64,000 bases of DNA from Fusibacillus kribbianus (GCF_030053595.1 NZ_JASGBQ010000001.1:1-64000); one strand, 5' to 3'; shown: positions 25,477 through 34,793, numbered from the stretch's first letter. The notes: generated by a model from the sequence alone, not told the origin. Numbers and translations are program-made.

Positions 25477-26625
25477 TTACAGCAGACTTCTGTACAGAGC
25501 CTCGATCTCCTCCAGGGTCACATCCTTGGGATTGCCGGGCGTACAGGCATCCTTGATGGCACTTTCGGAAAGGAAGAGGACATCCTCAGGCTTTGCAATC
25601 TCCTTTAAATCGGCGGGAATTCCCACATCAGCCGCCAGCTTTTTCACAGCATCCACAGCGGCCTTCCGGTATTCCTCCTGACTCATGGAATCAACACCCT
25701 CCACTCCCATGGCTCTGGCGATCTCCCGATACTTTTCTCCCGTGGCATCTGCATTGAACTCCATGATGGTTGGAAGGAGAACTGCATTGGCCACACCGTG
25801 AGGTGTGTCATAAACAGCACCCAGGGCATGTGCCATGGAATGAACGATGCCGAGGCCCACATTGGAGAAGCCCATGCCGGCGATGTACTGTCCAAGGGCC
25901 ATTCCGTCACGGCCCTCGTCGGTATTGTCCACGGCACCGCGAAGAGATTTCGCAATGAGCTCGATGGCCTTCAGATGGAACATATCCGTCATCTCCCAGG
26001 CTGCCTTTGTGATGTAGCCCTCAATGGCGTGGGTAAGAGCATCCATGCCGGTGGCTGCCGTCAGCCCCTTGGGCATGGAAGCCATCATATCCGGATCCAC
26101 CACTGCCACAATGGGAATATCATGGGTATCCACACATACAAATTTTCTTCTGTTTTCCACATCGGTGATCACGTAATTGATGGTGACCTCCGCAGCCGTT
26201 CCCGCTGTGGTCGGCACTGCAATGATGGGCACGGAAGGGTTCTTTGTGGGCGCCACACCCTCCAGGCTCCTCACATCCGCAAATTCAGGATTGTTGATGA
26301 TAATACCGATGGCCTTGGACGTATCCATAGGAGAACCGCCGCCTACCGCCACAATGAAGTCTGCGCCGGATTCCTTAAAGGCTTCCACGCCTCCCTGTAC
26401 ATTCTCGATGGTAGGATTTTCCTTAATATTGGTATAAACCTCATAAGGGCAGCCCACCTTCTCCAGCACATCGGTCACCTTCTTTGTGACACCGTACTTG
26501 AAGATCGTAGGACCGGAGCACACAAATGCCTTCTTAAATCCCCTCTTCTGTACCTCTGTTCCGATTTCAGCCACAGAGCCTCTGCCGAAATAAGAGGTTT
26601 CGTTTAAAATCATTCTTCCACCCAT
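25477..26625 (-). CDS. fucO: Iron-containing alcohol dehydrogenase (FucO-like lactaldehyde reductase)
   Basis: A 382-residue group III alcohol dehydrogenase: GGGSPMDTSKA (NAD site, about 96-106), VPTTAGTAAEVT, MDALTHAIEGY, and the iron ligands in GIVHSMAHALGA and YDTPHGVANA. FucO reduces L-lactaldehyde to 1,2-propanediol during fucose or rhamnose breakdown. Here no lactaldehyde-forming aldolase is present, so glycolaldehyde or a sugar/polyol may be the real substrate. Start 26625 has AAGGAG. Last gene of a nine-gene operon. Confidence 0.88.
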   Translation of the reverse strand: MGGRMILNETSYFGRGSVAEIGTEVQKRGFKKAFVCSGPTIFKYGVTKKVTDVLEKVGCPYEVYTNIKENPTIENVQGGVEAFKESGADFIVAVGGGSPMDTSKAIGIIINNPEFADVRSLEGVAPTKNPSVPIIAVPTTAGTAAEVTINYVITDVENRRKFVCVDTHDIPIVAVVDPDMMASMPKGLTAATGMDALTHAIEGYITKAAWEMTDMFHLKAIELIAKSLRGAVDNTDEGRDGMALGQYIAGMGFSNVGLGIVHSMAHALGAVYDTPHGVANAVLLPTIMEFNADATGEKYREIARAMGVEGVDSMSQEEYRKAAVDAVKKLAADVGIPADLKEIAKPEDVLFLSESAIKDACTPGNPKDVTLEEIEALYRSLL

Positions 26626-26658
26626 GTTACCCTCTCCTTTACTGCTATGTAGTTTCTA

Positions 26659-27525
26659 TTAAACAGTATAACCGCCCTGTCTCATTTTATCAACCACAAA
26701 CTCCTTTGCCGCACGAAGGTCTGCCACAGCCTCCTCCATGGTGCAGGGCTTTGTATTGTCGGCCCACATCTCCACCATGAATCTTCCGGCATAGCCAAGG
26801 TCATGAAGCTTCTTAAACAGATCGGCAAACCGCACAGTACCGGTACCGAAGGGCACGCATTTGAACACACCGGGCTTTGTCTCCTTCACATGGATGGCTG
26901 TAATATCCGGAAATCCCAGCTCAAACTCATTCTCCGGGTCAGCGGAAAACTGAGTCAGATTTCCCATATCGGGATAGATCTTGAAATACGGAGAAGGGAT
27001 CTCCCTCAGGTAGTGAGTCGCCCGGAGAATGGTTCCCACAAAAGGAGTATCCATGATCTCCATGGCGAGAATGATCCCTGCCTTGGCGGCCATGTCCACA
27101 GAATCTTTCATTCCCTGTAAAAACAGTGCCTTTGTTTCCTCATCGGATTCCTCATAGTACACGTCATACGTAGCCAGCTGGATGCAGGTCACTCCCAGCT
27201 TCTGAGCCAGAAGAATCCCCTTTTCCATGATCTCATAAGCTTTTTTTCTTGTCTCAGGATTTTTACTTCCAAAAGGAAATCTTCTGTGACCGCTCAGACA
27301 CATGCTGGGGAAGGTGATCCCGGTCTCATCCATCAGCTCCCGCATTTCCCGGATCGTCTTCTGATCCCAGTCCAGGCGGGCCAGCCGTTCATCGGACTCG
27401 TCCACGGAGATCTCGATGAAATCAAAACCTGCCGCCTTGGCGGCCAGCATTTTTTCCTTCCATGAAAAGGCGTTGGGAAGAGCCTTCTCATAAATTCCCA
27501 GAGGGATTTTATGCAGACTAAACAT
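26659..27525 (-). CDS. ulaE: L-ribulose-5-phosphate 3-epimerase (UlaE/SgaU family)
   Basis: A 288-residue TIM barrel of the xylose-isomerase-like epimerase group. IPLGIYEKALPNAFSWKEKM at the start, FIEISVDESDERLARLDW, MCLSGHRRFPFGS, and the metal-ligand glutamates in LAMEIMDTPF, YPDMGNLT, AIHVKETKPG and FMVEMWAD are the UlaE pattern. It converts L-xylulose 5-phosphate to L-ribulose 5-phosphate. Overlaps the kinase gene by 8 nt, and chemically follows it. ATG 27525 has GGAGGAG. Confidence 0.9.
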   Translation of the reverse strand: MFSLHKIPLGIYEKALPNAFSWKEKMLAAKAAGFDFIEISVDESDERLARLDWDQKTIREMRELMDETGITFPSMCLSGHRRFPFGSKNPETRKKAYEIMEKGILLAQKLGVTCIQLATYDVYYEESDEETKALFLQGMKDSVDMAAKAGIILAMEIMDTPFVGTILRATHYLREIPSPYFKIYPDMGNLTQFSADPENEFELGFPDITAIHVKETKPGVFKCVPFGTGTVRFADLFKKLHDLGYAGRFMVEMWADNTKPCTMEEAVADLRAAKEFVVDKMRQGGYTV

Positions 27526-29050
27526 CACTCTCTCCTCCGTTATTTAAGGTTTCCCAAACGCCGGACAATGCATCGATCACCTTCCGGTACATCTGGTATT
27601 TGCGTCCGTAAACGTCAGCGTACTCCGGACGGGGCATCACCTTTTTCGATACATGCACCAGTCTGGCCGCAGCTGCCTCATAGCTCTCATAAACACCGGC
27701 GCCGATTCCTGCTGCCATGGCTGCTCCCATGATGCCCTGTTCCTCACACTCCACCGTCTCAATGGGGATCTGGAGGGCATCGGCAAAGATCTGTACCCAT
27801 ACATCGGAATTGGCTGCACCGCCTGCCAGACGAATGGCCTCCGGTGCTTCCCTGTTGGCAAGAAGCCTCTTCACGTGGGTCAGATGAGAAAATACGATTC
27901 CTTCATAAACAGCACGAAGCATATGGCGTCTGTCGTGGAAATCGGTAAGACCGACAAAGCTTCCTCTTGCCAGCGCATCCTCGTTGGATCCGTTTAAGAA
28001 AGGCAGGAAGATCACATTGCTGTCTCCCGGCTCCACAGAAGCAACTGCCTCGTTGGTAAAGTCATAAATGCTCTTTCCTTCTGCTTTGAGCTCCGCCTTC
28101 TTCTCAGCAAGAAGCTCATCAATGAACCACTGCATATTTCCAGCTGAGGTAGGACTGCTCTCCTCGATCAGGAAATATCCGGGAATACAGAACATGGAAT
28201 TAAGAGCCACTGTCCCATTGGTGATGGGTGCCTTTGTAATATATTCATTGATACTCCAGGTGCCCGCGATCATGCACATGGGCGCTTCATCGTAAATACC
28301 GGAGGCGATTCCGCAGGCATCCACATCGAACATGCCGGCCATCACAGGAGTTCCGGGAAGAAGACCTGTCAGCTTTGCCGCATCCTCCGTCACAGAGCCG
28401 CAGATGTCCGCCGAAAACTTAAGCGGCGGAAGCTTGTCATACACCATCTCCAGGCCGAAATATTCAAGAAGCTCCTTGTCGTAGGCAGCTGTCTTGAGAT
28501 TCACCAGGTTGGCGCCGGAAAAATTGGTATATTCCCCATTGGCCACGCCGGTCAGGCAGTAGCGGATATAATCATTGACGGAAAAGATGTATTTTGTTTT
28601 TTCCAGTACACCGTCCTCATGATCCCGGATCCAGGCAAGAAGGCTCACTGGCTGGCAGGCCAGAATATCCTGAAACGTCTTTTCATAGACTTTTTTCGCC
28701 GTACCGTCTTCTTTCCACTGCCTGGGATAAGCCCAGGCTCTTGTATCTGTAGAAAGGATGCCGGGATAAGAAGGACGTCCGTCCTCTCCCACCATGTAAA
28801 GGCCCTTGCCGTGTCCCGAGAAGGATACACCCACGATATCAGCAGGATCCACACCGCTCTTTTCCACTGCCGCCTTTACCACCTTGGCATTCTGCTCCCA
28901 GAGAGCATCCATATCACGCTCCGTAAAACCGGGCTGGGGGGTCTTGTTCTGGATGGGTTCCCTGGCCACTGCGGCCAGGGAACCATTTTCATCGACGAGA
29001 CCTGCCTTCACGAAGGTTCCGCCGTTGTCAATTCCAATTAAGTACTTCAA
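27518..29050 (-). CDS. lyxK: FGGY-family carbohydrate kinase, L-xylulokinase-like
   Basis: A 510-residue sugar kinase. N-terminal phosphate loop MKYLIGIDNGGTFVKAGLVD, substrate region VGVSFSGHGKGLYM, the FGGY-type AGMFDVDACGIASG, and the C-terminal adenosine motif AIRLAGGAANSDVWVQIFAD. The GIDNGGTxxKA start and SGHGKGLY are those of LyxK/SgbK-type L-xylulose kinases rather than rhamnulokinase. With the 3-epimerase overlapping its end, phosphorylation of L-xylulose is the best guess. Substrate assignment is inference. Confidence 0.8.
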   Translation of the reverse strand: MKYLIGIDNGGTFVKAGLVDENGSLAAVAREPIQNKTPQPGFTERDMDALWEQNAKVVKAAVEKSGVDPADIVGVSFSGHGKGLYMVGEDGRPSYPGILSTDTRAWAYPRQWKEDGTAKKVYEKTFQDILACQPVSLLAWIRDHEDGVLEKTKYIFSVNDYIRYCLTGVANGEYTNFSGANLVNLKTAAYDKELLEYFGLEMVYDKLPPLKFSADICGSVTEDAAKLTGLLPGTPVMAGMFDVDACGIASGIYDEAPMCMIAGTWSINEYITKAPITNGTVALNSMFCIPGYFLIEESSPTSAGNMQWFIDELLAEKKAELKAEGKSIYDFTNEAVASVEPGDSNVIFLPFLNGSNEDALARGSFVGLTDFHDRRHMLRAVYEGIVFSHLTHVKRLLANREAPEAIRLAGGAANSDVWVQIFADALQIPIETVECEEQGIMGAAMAAGIGAGVYESYEAAAARLVHVSKKVMPRPEYADVYGRKYQMYRKVIDALSGVWETLNNGGESDV

Positions 29051-29067
29051 TGTGTTATCTCCTTCTA

Positions 29068-30279
29068 TTATACTTCAGGAACAGTTTTAGGATCGTCCGG
29101 GTTGTTGGGTCCAAAATGCTTCAGGATCACGATGGGCTCAAACTTACTCTTGTTCTCGATGACAATGCCTGCCTTTGCAGCCTGCTCGGATACGAAATAC
29201 TCATCAGCGCTCTGCTGACCGAACCGCAGCATGGTAGCAGTCTCCGCATCAAATTCGCCGAAGCGTCCATGGCCCTGAACGAAAATGCAGCCGTAAGCAG
29301 CCGGATCGGAGATGGTCACGGTCTGTCCGGGATATACCGTCAGCTCCTTGGCGCACACGTAGCCGTTGGCATAGGAAACCCATTTCTCCACGTACTGCTC
29401 CGTCTCTCTGTGTACAACAGGCGGACGGAAATAGGTCTTCTTATAGTGGGGATCCACATTCTTTTCCCAGTCGAGAAGTCCGAAAATATAATCGATATCA
29501 TCCTTCTTGTCCTCAGGGCACTCCTCCACCAGCATGTCGCGGGGATAGATCTCACCGGAAACCACGTTCTCCTGTACGGAGTTTACATCAGAATTCCACT
29601 GAGGCTCATAGGTCAGATAAGAAGCCGGTGCATGGATCACGCCTGCAGGAGTATACCAGCCGGTGCCAAGCTCTACTCTGTAAGCTCTGGAGAGCTCCGT
29701 AATTCTGGTATCACCGTCGCTGTAATGTCTCAGACGCTCCTTAACTTCCTCAGGATCCGTATCGGGATCAAATCCAAAATAAGTAGCGTTGCACTCACCG
29801 GAATAATTGTTGAGCTGCTTCGGGAAGTAATAGGACTCGGGCTTTCCGAGCTTGCCTACCCTTGCTGCTGCCTCAAAGGTCAGATGTACGTGATGGAACA
29901 GAGGATTCTCAAAATCAAAGAATTTGGAATACATGGGCCAGCCGCCGTATTTCTCCATGAGCTCCTCGCCGACCACCTCAGCGCCCAGCGTATCGATTGC
30001 TTCCTTCAGAGTGAATTTCTCATCGGAATCCGGAGATACTGCCACATAGCTCATGCCTTCATCAGGAGCTGCCAAAGGGCCGTTGTTGGCTGCAATGGTG
30101 GAGGAGAACCAGCGCTCCTTGATGGATCCGCGCTCGATTCCCAGCGCATAGTAATCATCGGGATGAAGTTTCAGTCTGTGTCCTGCTTTTCCGAATCGTC
30201 TCGGTACGAAGGTCGGCATCAGACGGAATACGCCTTTGCCTTCTTCAAAAGTTTTCTTAATCAATGCTTTGTCTGCCAT
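29068..30279 (-). CDS. Cupin-fold phosphomannose-isomerase-like protein
   Basis: A 403-residue protein resembling class I mannose-6-phosphate isomerase-like double cupins: LPKQLNNYSGECNATYFGF, GWYTPAGVIHAPASYLTYEP (metal-binding His), YEPQWNSDVNS, and the second barrel LTVYPGQTVTISDPAAYGCI ending GRFGEF. It could be a sugar or sugar-phosphate isomerase, for example on D-lyxose/D-mannose-like sugars, but the catalytic set was not verified. ATG 30279 has AGGAGG; a TTG three codons earlier is rejected. Mid-operon between LacI and the kinase. Confidence 0.65.
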   Translation of the reverse strand: MADKALIKKTFEEGKGVFRLMPTFVPRRFGKAGHRLKLHPDDYYALGIERGSIKERWFSSTIAANNGPLAAPDEGMSYVAVSPDSDEKFTLKEAIDTLGAEVVGEELMEKYGGWPMYSKFFDFENPLFHHVHLTFEAAARVGKLGKPESYYFPKQLNNYSGECNATYFGFDPDTDPEEVKERLRHYSDGDTRITELSRAYRVELGTGWYTPAGVIHAPASYLTYEPQWNSDVNSVQENVVSGEIYPRDMLVEECPEDKKDDIDYIFGLLDWEKNVDPHYKKTYFRPPVVHRETEQYVEKWVSYANGYVCAKELTVYPGQTVTISDPAAYGCIFVQGHGRFGEFDAETATMLRFGQQSADEYFVSEQAAKAGIVIENKSKFEPIVILKHFGPNNPDDPKTVPEV

Positions 30280-30321
30280 AATTTTCAATCCTCCTATTTT
30301 ATTTTCATATAGCTTCTGTAA

Positions 30322-31395
30322 CTACTCATCAAACATCACATCAAGGCGTTTGGTCGCCGAATTCATCGTCGAGTCGCGGACCGCCATGTGAACCCGCATA
30401 AAGATCCGTTTCGGCTCCTCTTCCGCTCCCTCCATGCGTTCGAATAAAAGCCTGGCTGCTTCCGCCCCCATCTCATACCTGGGAGCGATCATCGTCGTGA
30501 TGGACGGCGAAGTGATAATAGAGAGGGCTGTTCCCTCGAAGCCGACCAAAGCAGCCTCCTGGGGTACAGCGATTTCCTGCTCCCTGCAGGCGGCAAGGGC
30601 TCCCGACGCTACCTGGTCATTGACACAGACAATACCATCGGGCCGTTTCCCGCAGGCCAGAAGATCCATCATGGAATGGTAGCCGTCAAGAACCGTGTAA
30701 TTATTGTTCCGGATCAGCTTCCTGTCCAGGCAGAGCCCGTAATCCATCATGGCCCGTTCCACTCCGCAGAGGGCCAGATGATGCAGAGGTGCGTCCTCGG
30801 CATTGCCCAGATAGGCGATCTCATGCCTGCCGATCTCCAAAAGATGCTCCGTCATAGCATAAAACGCTGCCTCGTGATCCACACGCACAAGATCCAGTTC
30901 CCTATTCATATCATGGGACTCCAAAAGCACCACCGGAATCCTCGTGCCGCTTTTTTTTAACTGGCTTAAGGATTTTTCGTATTCCGCATACTCCCTGTCC
31001 TCCTGACGCTGGCCGGGAATAAGAATGATCCCGTCGATCCAGAGCTTTTCCAGGGACCGGATCAGTTCCTTTTCCTTTTCCAGAATACCGTCGCTCTCCA
31101 GGATCACAGGAGTAATATTCTTTTTGTAGAAAAACTCACTGATGCCCTTGATGATATCGGTGTAATAATTTCTGCGCAGGGTGGGAATCACAATGGCGAT
31201 CTGATTGCGCCTGGTGCTCTTTAAACTGCTTGCAATGGGATTCGCACTGTAGCCTGTCTCCTGCACCGCTCTGATTACCCGGTCCGCAAGGACGTCATCC
31301 ACATTTCCCGAATGATTAAGCACCCGGGAAACCGTGGAAATACTGACTCCTGCCGCTGCAGCAACATCTTTGATATTTGGCACGCCTTTTTTCAT
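30322..31395 (-). CDS. LacI-family transcriptional repressor
   Basis: A 357-residue repressor: HTH NIKDVAAAAGVSISTVSRVL (7-26), hinge ANPIASSLKS, then a periplasmic-binding-like sensor domain with IAIVIPTLRRNYYTDIIKGI and IVCVNDQVASGALAAC. It is encoded inside the carbohydrate operon and should bind the GAAAACGTTTTC site at the operon head, released by the pathway sugar. Extra length comes from an insertion around residues 100-160. Confidence 0.92.
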   Translation of the reverse strand: MKKGVPNIKDVAAAAGVSISTVSRVLNHSGNVDDVLADRVIRAVQETGYSANPIASSLKSTRRNQIAIVIPTLRRNYYTDIIKGISEFFYKKNITPVILESDGILEKEKELIRSLEKLWIDGIILIPGQRQEDREYAEYEKSLSQLKKSGTRIPVVLLESHDMNRELDLVRVDHEAAFYAMTEHLLEIGRHEIAYLGNAEDAPLHHLALCGVERAMMDYGLCLDRKLIRNNNYTVLDGYHSMMDLLACGKRPDGIVCVNDQVASGALAACREQEIAVPQEAALVGFEGTALSIITSPSITTMIAPRYEMGAEAARLLFERMEGAEEEPKRIFMRVHMAVRDSTMNSATKRLDVMFDE

Positions 31396-31417
31396 CCTGC
31401 AACCTCATGAACGTATG

Positions 31418-31972
31418 TTATACGATCATTTTTTCTTTCATTTTCTCGATCTTGAAATCACAGTAATCGCAGCCGGCATGTGCGCTGGCACACAGCCAGG
31501 TTCCGGTCAGGCCAAGGGCATTTGCATGGCCGAAGTCGCCGTAGCTTGCGATATCACAGAGATAGCCGACTTCTTCGGGAGAAAGTCCCATTTTTTCCCA
31601 TCCCTGGACGAGTGCACACTTGCCCTCCATCCGCACGGTGGTATACTCCTCGTTCTTTTCCAGGATCTTGTTTCCGACAGCCAGAGTATTGGCTACACCG
31701 TTTACATCCACCAAGAACTGTGCCAGGCCTGCGGGATCTCCCTCATGACCCTTGCCGAAGCCCAGACCGTTTGCCTTGTACTCACCGTAAGCATAAAGAG
31801 CCTTCTTTGCATACAGATCAAACAATTCCTTCGGCATTACCTTATAGAAAAATGCAAGATACCTGGCTCTGTCCTCCATACAGGACTCCACCATGGCTCT
31901 CACCTCTTCGTAGGTGTATGTTTCTTTCTTGTTGTAAGCTTCATTCTGATCCTTGCTGTATTCCTTTACCAT
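31418..31972 (-). CDS. L-2-amino-thiazoline-4-carboxylic acid hydrolase-like protein
   Basis: A 184-residue protein of the ATC-hydrolase family (PF14196-like): YEEVRAMVESCMEDRARYLA, AVGNKILEKNEEYTTVRMEG, and the C-terminal Cys-rich CASAHAGCDYCDFKIEK. Characterised members open a thiazoline ring, but most family members are of unknown function. Its place inside a sugar operon, 12 bp from the aldo/keto reductase gene, argues for another role here. Confidence 0.65.
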   Translation of the reverse strand: MVKEYSKDQNEAYNKKETYTYEEVRAMVESCMEDRARYLAFFYKVMPKELFDLYAKKALYAYGEYKANGLGFGKGHEGDPAGLAQFLVDVNGVANTLAVGNKILEKNEEYTTVRMEGKCALVQGWEKMGLSPEEVGYLCDIASYGDFGHANALGLTGTWLCASAHAGCDYCDFKIEKMKEKMIV

Positions 31973-31984
31973 TGCTGTTCTCCT

Positions 31985-32941
31985 TTATAACGCTTTTAAA
32001 AATGTATAATCAGCGGCAGAAAACTCTGTCGACAGTGTGTCAGTCAGATCCTTAAGCTGCGCAGCGCTTGATGCCGCAGCCAGCGGAACCATAGGGAAAT
32101 CCTGTACGGCAATGAATCCCAGAAGGGCCTGGGTCAGGCACCAGCCCTTTTCCCGGCAGAGCGCTTCCAGGCCTTCAGCGATTTTCAGATTGCCTTCGGT
32201 GCAGAAGCAGTTGTCCTTCATGGCCTCTTTTCCCTTTTTCTGAAGGGCGTGGAAAAAGCCGCCTGCGATCCCCATGTAGGGAACAAGCAGATTCTTTGAA
32301 TTTCTGTGATAATCCAGCATTTCGTCATCACAGATCACCATGGTTGCATCGGGATAGGTTCCCATATACTTTACACCGATGTTGTACATGGCCTGATTTG
32401 CAACGAAGCCACGGTAGCCCATTTTTTCACAATAGGCGTCCGCCTCCTTCATTCTGGCTGTGGACCAGTTGGAGCAGGCGTAGTAACGGATCTTGCCGGC
32501 ACGTCTGAAATCCTCCATGGTCTCGATCAGTTCTTCCACCGTCCTGTTCTCATCGTCCCTGTGGTAGAAATAAATATCCACATAATCCACCTGGAGCTTT
32601 TCCAGACTGGAATCCAGATCAGAGGTCATCTCCTCTTTGGAAAGCCGGCTGGTGGTCATGGATTCAAAGCGGGGGTGTCCGCCCTTGGTCATCAGGATAA
32701 AATCCTCCCGGTGTCCCCGTCCATGGATCCATTCTCCGACTACCCGCTCAGAGCGGGCGATTTCTCCGGGAACCCAGTCAGAGTACACGTGGGCAGTGTC
32801 AATGACGTTGCCGCCGCCGGCAAGATAGCCCTCCAGCATCCTGGCCGCATCGTCTCCGTCCCATTTAAGTCCCGCATTGACCGTACCAAAGCCCACACCG
32901 CTCATCGTAAGATCCGTGTCGGGAATCTGAATCATTTTCAT
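31985..32941 (-). CDS. Aldo/keto reductase
   Basis: A 318-residue NADPH-dependent reductase with the AKR tetrad: Asp and Tyr in VIDTAHVYSDW (about 49-59), Lys in ILMTKGGHPR (about 85), His in IYFYHRDDE (about 128). Barrel-end residues VPLAAASSAAQL bind NADPH phosphate. It reduces sugar aldehydes or ketones to alcohols. In this operon it may interconvert a ketose and a polyol (for example L-xylulose), which is inference. Confidence 0.88.
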   Translation of the reverse strand: MKMIQIPDTDLTMSGVGFGTVNAGLKWDGDDAARMLEGYLAGGGNVIDTAHVYSDWVPGEIARSERVVGEWIHGRGHREDFILMTKGGHPRFESMTTSRLSKEEMTSDLDSSLEKLQVDYVDIYFYHRDDENRTVEELIETMEDFRRAGKIRYYACSNWSTARMKEADAYCEKMGYRGFVANQAMYNIGVKYMGTYPDATMVICDDEMLDYHRNSKNLLVPYMGIAGGFFHALQKKGKEAMKDNCFCTEGNLKIAEGLEALCREKGWCLTQALLGFIAVQDFPMVPLAAASSAAQLKDLTDTLSTEFSAADYTFLKAL

Positions 32942-32953
32942 GCTGTTCCTCCA

Positions 32954-34180
32954 TTATTCATATCTGCGGATCCAGCTGTCCTGCTCGCAGCCGCACATCT
33001 CGCAGTATTTTGCCCATACAAGGCCGAAGGGAAGACCCTTAACCTCCTCAAGAAGGGCAAGACGTTTGGTGAGGTTGCCTTCATGCTCTGCCTTCTGAAG
33101 CTCTGCAGTGGGCTGAAGAAGTGCCTTCAGGATGGCCTTCTTGGCCGTCCGTCCGCCGATGGCCGTAGCCGCAATGCGGTCGATGCTGGCATCGAAGAAA
33201 TCCAGTCCGATATGTACTTTATCAAATGCGTCGTATCTTGCGATCTCTTCCATGATAGCCATGGTCTCGTCATCAAGGATCGTCACATGGTCGCTGTCCC
33301 ATCTCATCGGACGGCTCACATGGAGCATGATCTCCTGTCCGAAAACAAGGTAGGAGCTCAACTTGGCGGAGATCACCTCAGTGGGATGATAATGTCCCGC
33401 ATCCAGACAGATGATGCAGTTTTTCCTGTTGGCCACATAGTTGGTGTAGAATTCATGGGAGCCGGTCACGTAGGCTTCGCTTCCGAGGCCGAACAGCTTG
33501 CTCTCCACAGAATCCACATTGTAAGCAGGGTCGATCTTCTCTGCAAAGATCTCATCCAGGGACCGGATCAGAACCTCTCTGGGGCCCATCTTATCCACGG
33601 TGATATCCTTGTAGCCGTCGGGGATCCAGTGATTGGTGTAGCAGACCTGTCCCATCTCTTTTCCAAAGTATTCTCCGATCTTTCTGCAGCGCTTTCCGTG
33701 CTCGACCCAGAATTGACGGATTCCCTCATCGTAGCTGGAAAGAGTAAATCCATCCTCTGCCTTGGCGTGATTAAAGTAGGTGGGATTAAAATCCAGGCCG
33801 ATGCCCATTTCCTTTGCATACTCCACCCAATGGGTGAAATGCTTCGGCTCAATGGCATTCCGGTCGATATTGTTGACGCCGCCATTGTCCAGATAAATGG
33901 CATGGGCAGCCACCTTCTTCTTTCCGGGGATCAGCTTCAGGGCCTTTGTCAGATTTTCAAAATACTCCGGCACACTCTTGGGCTTTCCTCCTGCATTTCC
34001 TGTTGCTGCCAGACCTCCGGAAAGCTTTGCATTGAAATCCTCAAAACCGGTCAGATCGTCGATCTGCCAGCAGTGAACCGAAACGGGGATCTCTGACAGC
34101 TTCTCCAGCACTGCATCGGTGTCGATCCCATACTGTGCATACAATTCCTTTGCTACCTGATAATTACTCTCTACGCTCAT
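32954..34180 (-). CDS. rhaA: L-rhamnose isomerase family protein
   Basis: A 408-residue metal-dependent isomerase: SVHCWQIDDLTGFE (about 34-47), DFNPTYFNHAKA, the metal site CLDAGHYHPTEVIS (about 264-277), VSRPMRWDSDHV and DFFDASIDRIAA match RhaA. RhaA interconverts L-rhamnose/L-rhamnulose but also L-lyxose/L-xylulose and L-mannose/L-fructose. With L-xylulokinase and UlaE-type epimerase genes and no rhamnulose-phosphate aldolase, L-lyxose is the more consistent substrate. Second gene of the operon. Confidence 0.9.
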   Translation of the reverse strand: MSVESNYQVAKELYAQYGIDTDAVLEKLSEIPVSVHCWQIDDLTGFEDFNAKLSGGLAATGNAGGKPKSVPEYFENLTKALKLIPGKKKVAAHAIYLDNGGVNNIDRNAIEPKHFTHWVEYAKEMGIGLDFNPTYFNHAKAEDGFTLSSYDEGIRQFWVEHGKRCRKIGEYFGKEMGQVCYTNHWIPDGYKDITVDKMGPREVLIRSLDEIFAEKIDPAYNVDSVESKLFGLGSEAYVTGSHEFYTNYVANRKNCIICLDAGHYHPTEVISAKLSSYLVFGQEIMLHVSRPMRWDSDHVTILDDETMAIMEEIARYDAFDKVHIGLDFFDASIDRIAATAIGGRTAKKAILKALLQPTAELQKAEHEGNLTKRLALLEEVKGLPFGLVWAKYCEMCGCEQDSWIRRYE

Positions 34181-34197
34181 AATTCCTCCTTGTTTCC

Positions 34198-34542
34198 TTA
34201 TATAATGGTTGTCGCTATGGCAAGCTGTGCCTGCGTGGTATCTACTCTTGTATACTGGACATGAAGCTCTGCTTCACTTTCCACCAGGACTGCATAAGGG
34301 GTATCGGTGGGAACTGACTCCCCGTCACAGCTCCTGATCTGGTCCATCCGGCAATGGATCGTCCGCTCCGCCGGAATCGTCACGGAAAAGCCGCCGAGCT
34401 TTTCTCTGTTCTCAAAATAGAGCGTCATCCTTGCGTTGGCATCCTCTGCTCCCACATTGAGAAAGCAGATGGCTTCATGGCTCACGTATTCTCCGTTTTT
34501 GCTGCTGGGATAATAGCAGTCAGGAATGTACCATTTGTTCAT
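34198..34542 (-). CDS. Sensory rhodopsin transducer-like (ASRT) beta-sandwich protein
   Basis: A 114-residue protein, WYIPDCYYPSSKNGEYVSHE, AICFLNVGAEDANARMTLYF, PAERTIHCRMDQI and VQYTRVDTTQAQLAIATT, matching the family founded on the Anabaena sensory rhodopsin transducer (PF07100-like). There is no rhodopsin here. In heterotrophs these small tetramer-forming proteins sit in sugar operons and may bind carbohydrate or DNA. First gene of the operon, 17 bp ahead of the isomerase. Confidence 0.75.
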   Translation of the reverse strand: MNKWYIPDCYYPSSKNGEYVSHEAICFLNVGAEDANARMTLYFENREKLGGFSVTIPAERTIHCRMDQIRSCDGESVPTDTPYAVLVESEAELHVQYTRVDTTQAQLAIATTII

Positions 34543-34635
34543 CTCTTTTTTCCTTTCCTTTTATCAGTTTTCTGCAGCGCCGGTGAACAGAGGTGTATTG
34601 TCCCCTGTTACCCTGCGCTAAGGTCGGAAAATTCC

Positions 34636-34702
34636 GAAAACGTTTTCTCTTCCGACCGCATTACTCTACCTCCATGATACTGGTCTGTCCCAGGCTTGTC
34701 AA
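34636..34702 (-). promoter_or_regulatory. Carbohydrate operon promoter and LacI operator O1
   Basis: Minus strand: TTGACA (34702-34697), 17-bp spacer, TATCAT (34679-34674), start expected near 34667. The perfect palindrome GAAAACGTTTTC (34636-34647) lies about 20-30 bp inside the transcript, a roadblock position. It is nested in a second dyad GTCGGAA (34623-34629) / TTCCGAC (34650-34656). Confidence 0.8.
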
Positions 34703-34793
34703 TAGTTTTTCGTTTTGCTTTTTCTGCATATGTTTCTCCCTGTTTTTTTGTACATATTATATAATTTTTAGAGCTTCTCTTTCACTCTCCAGA

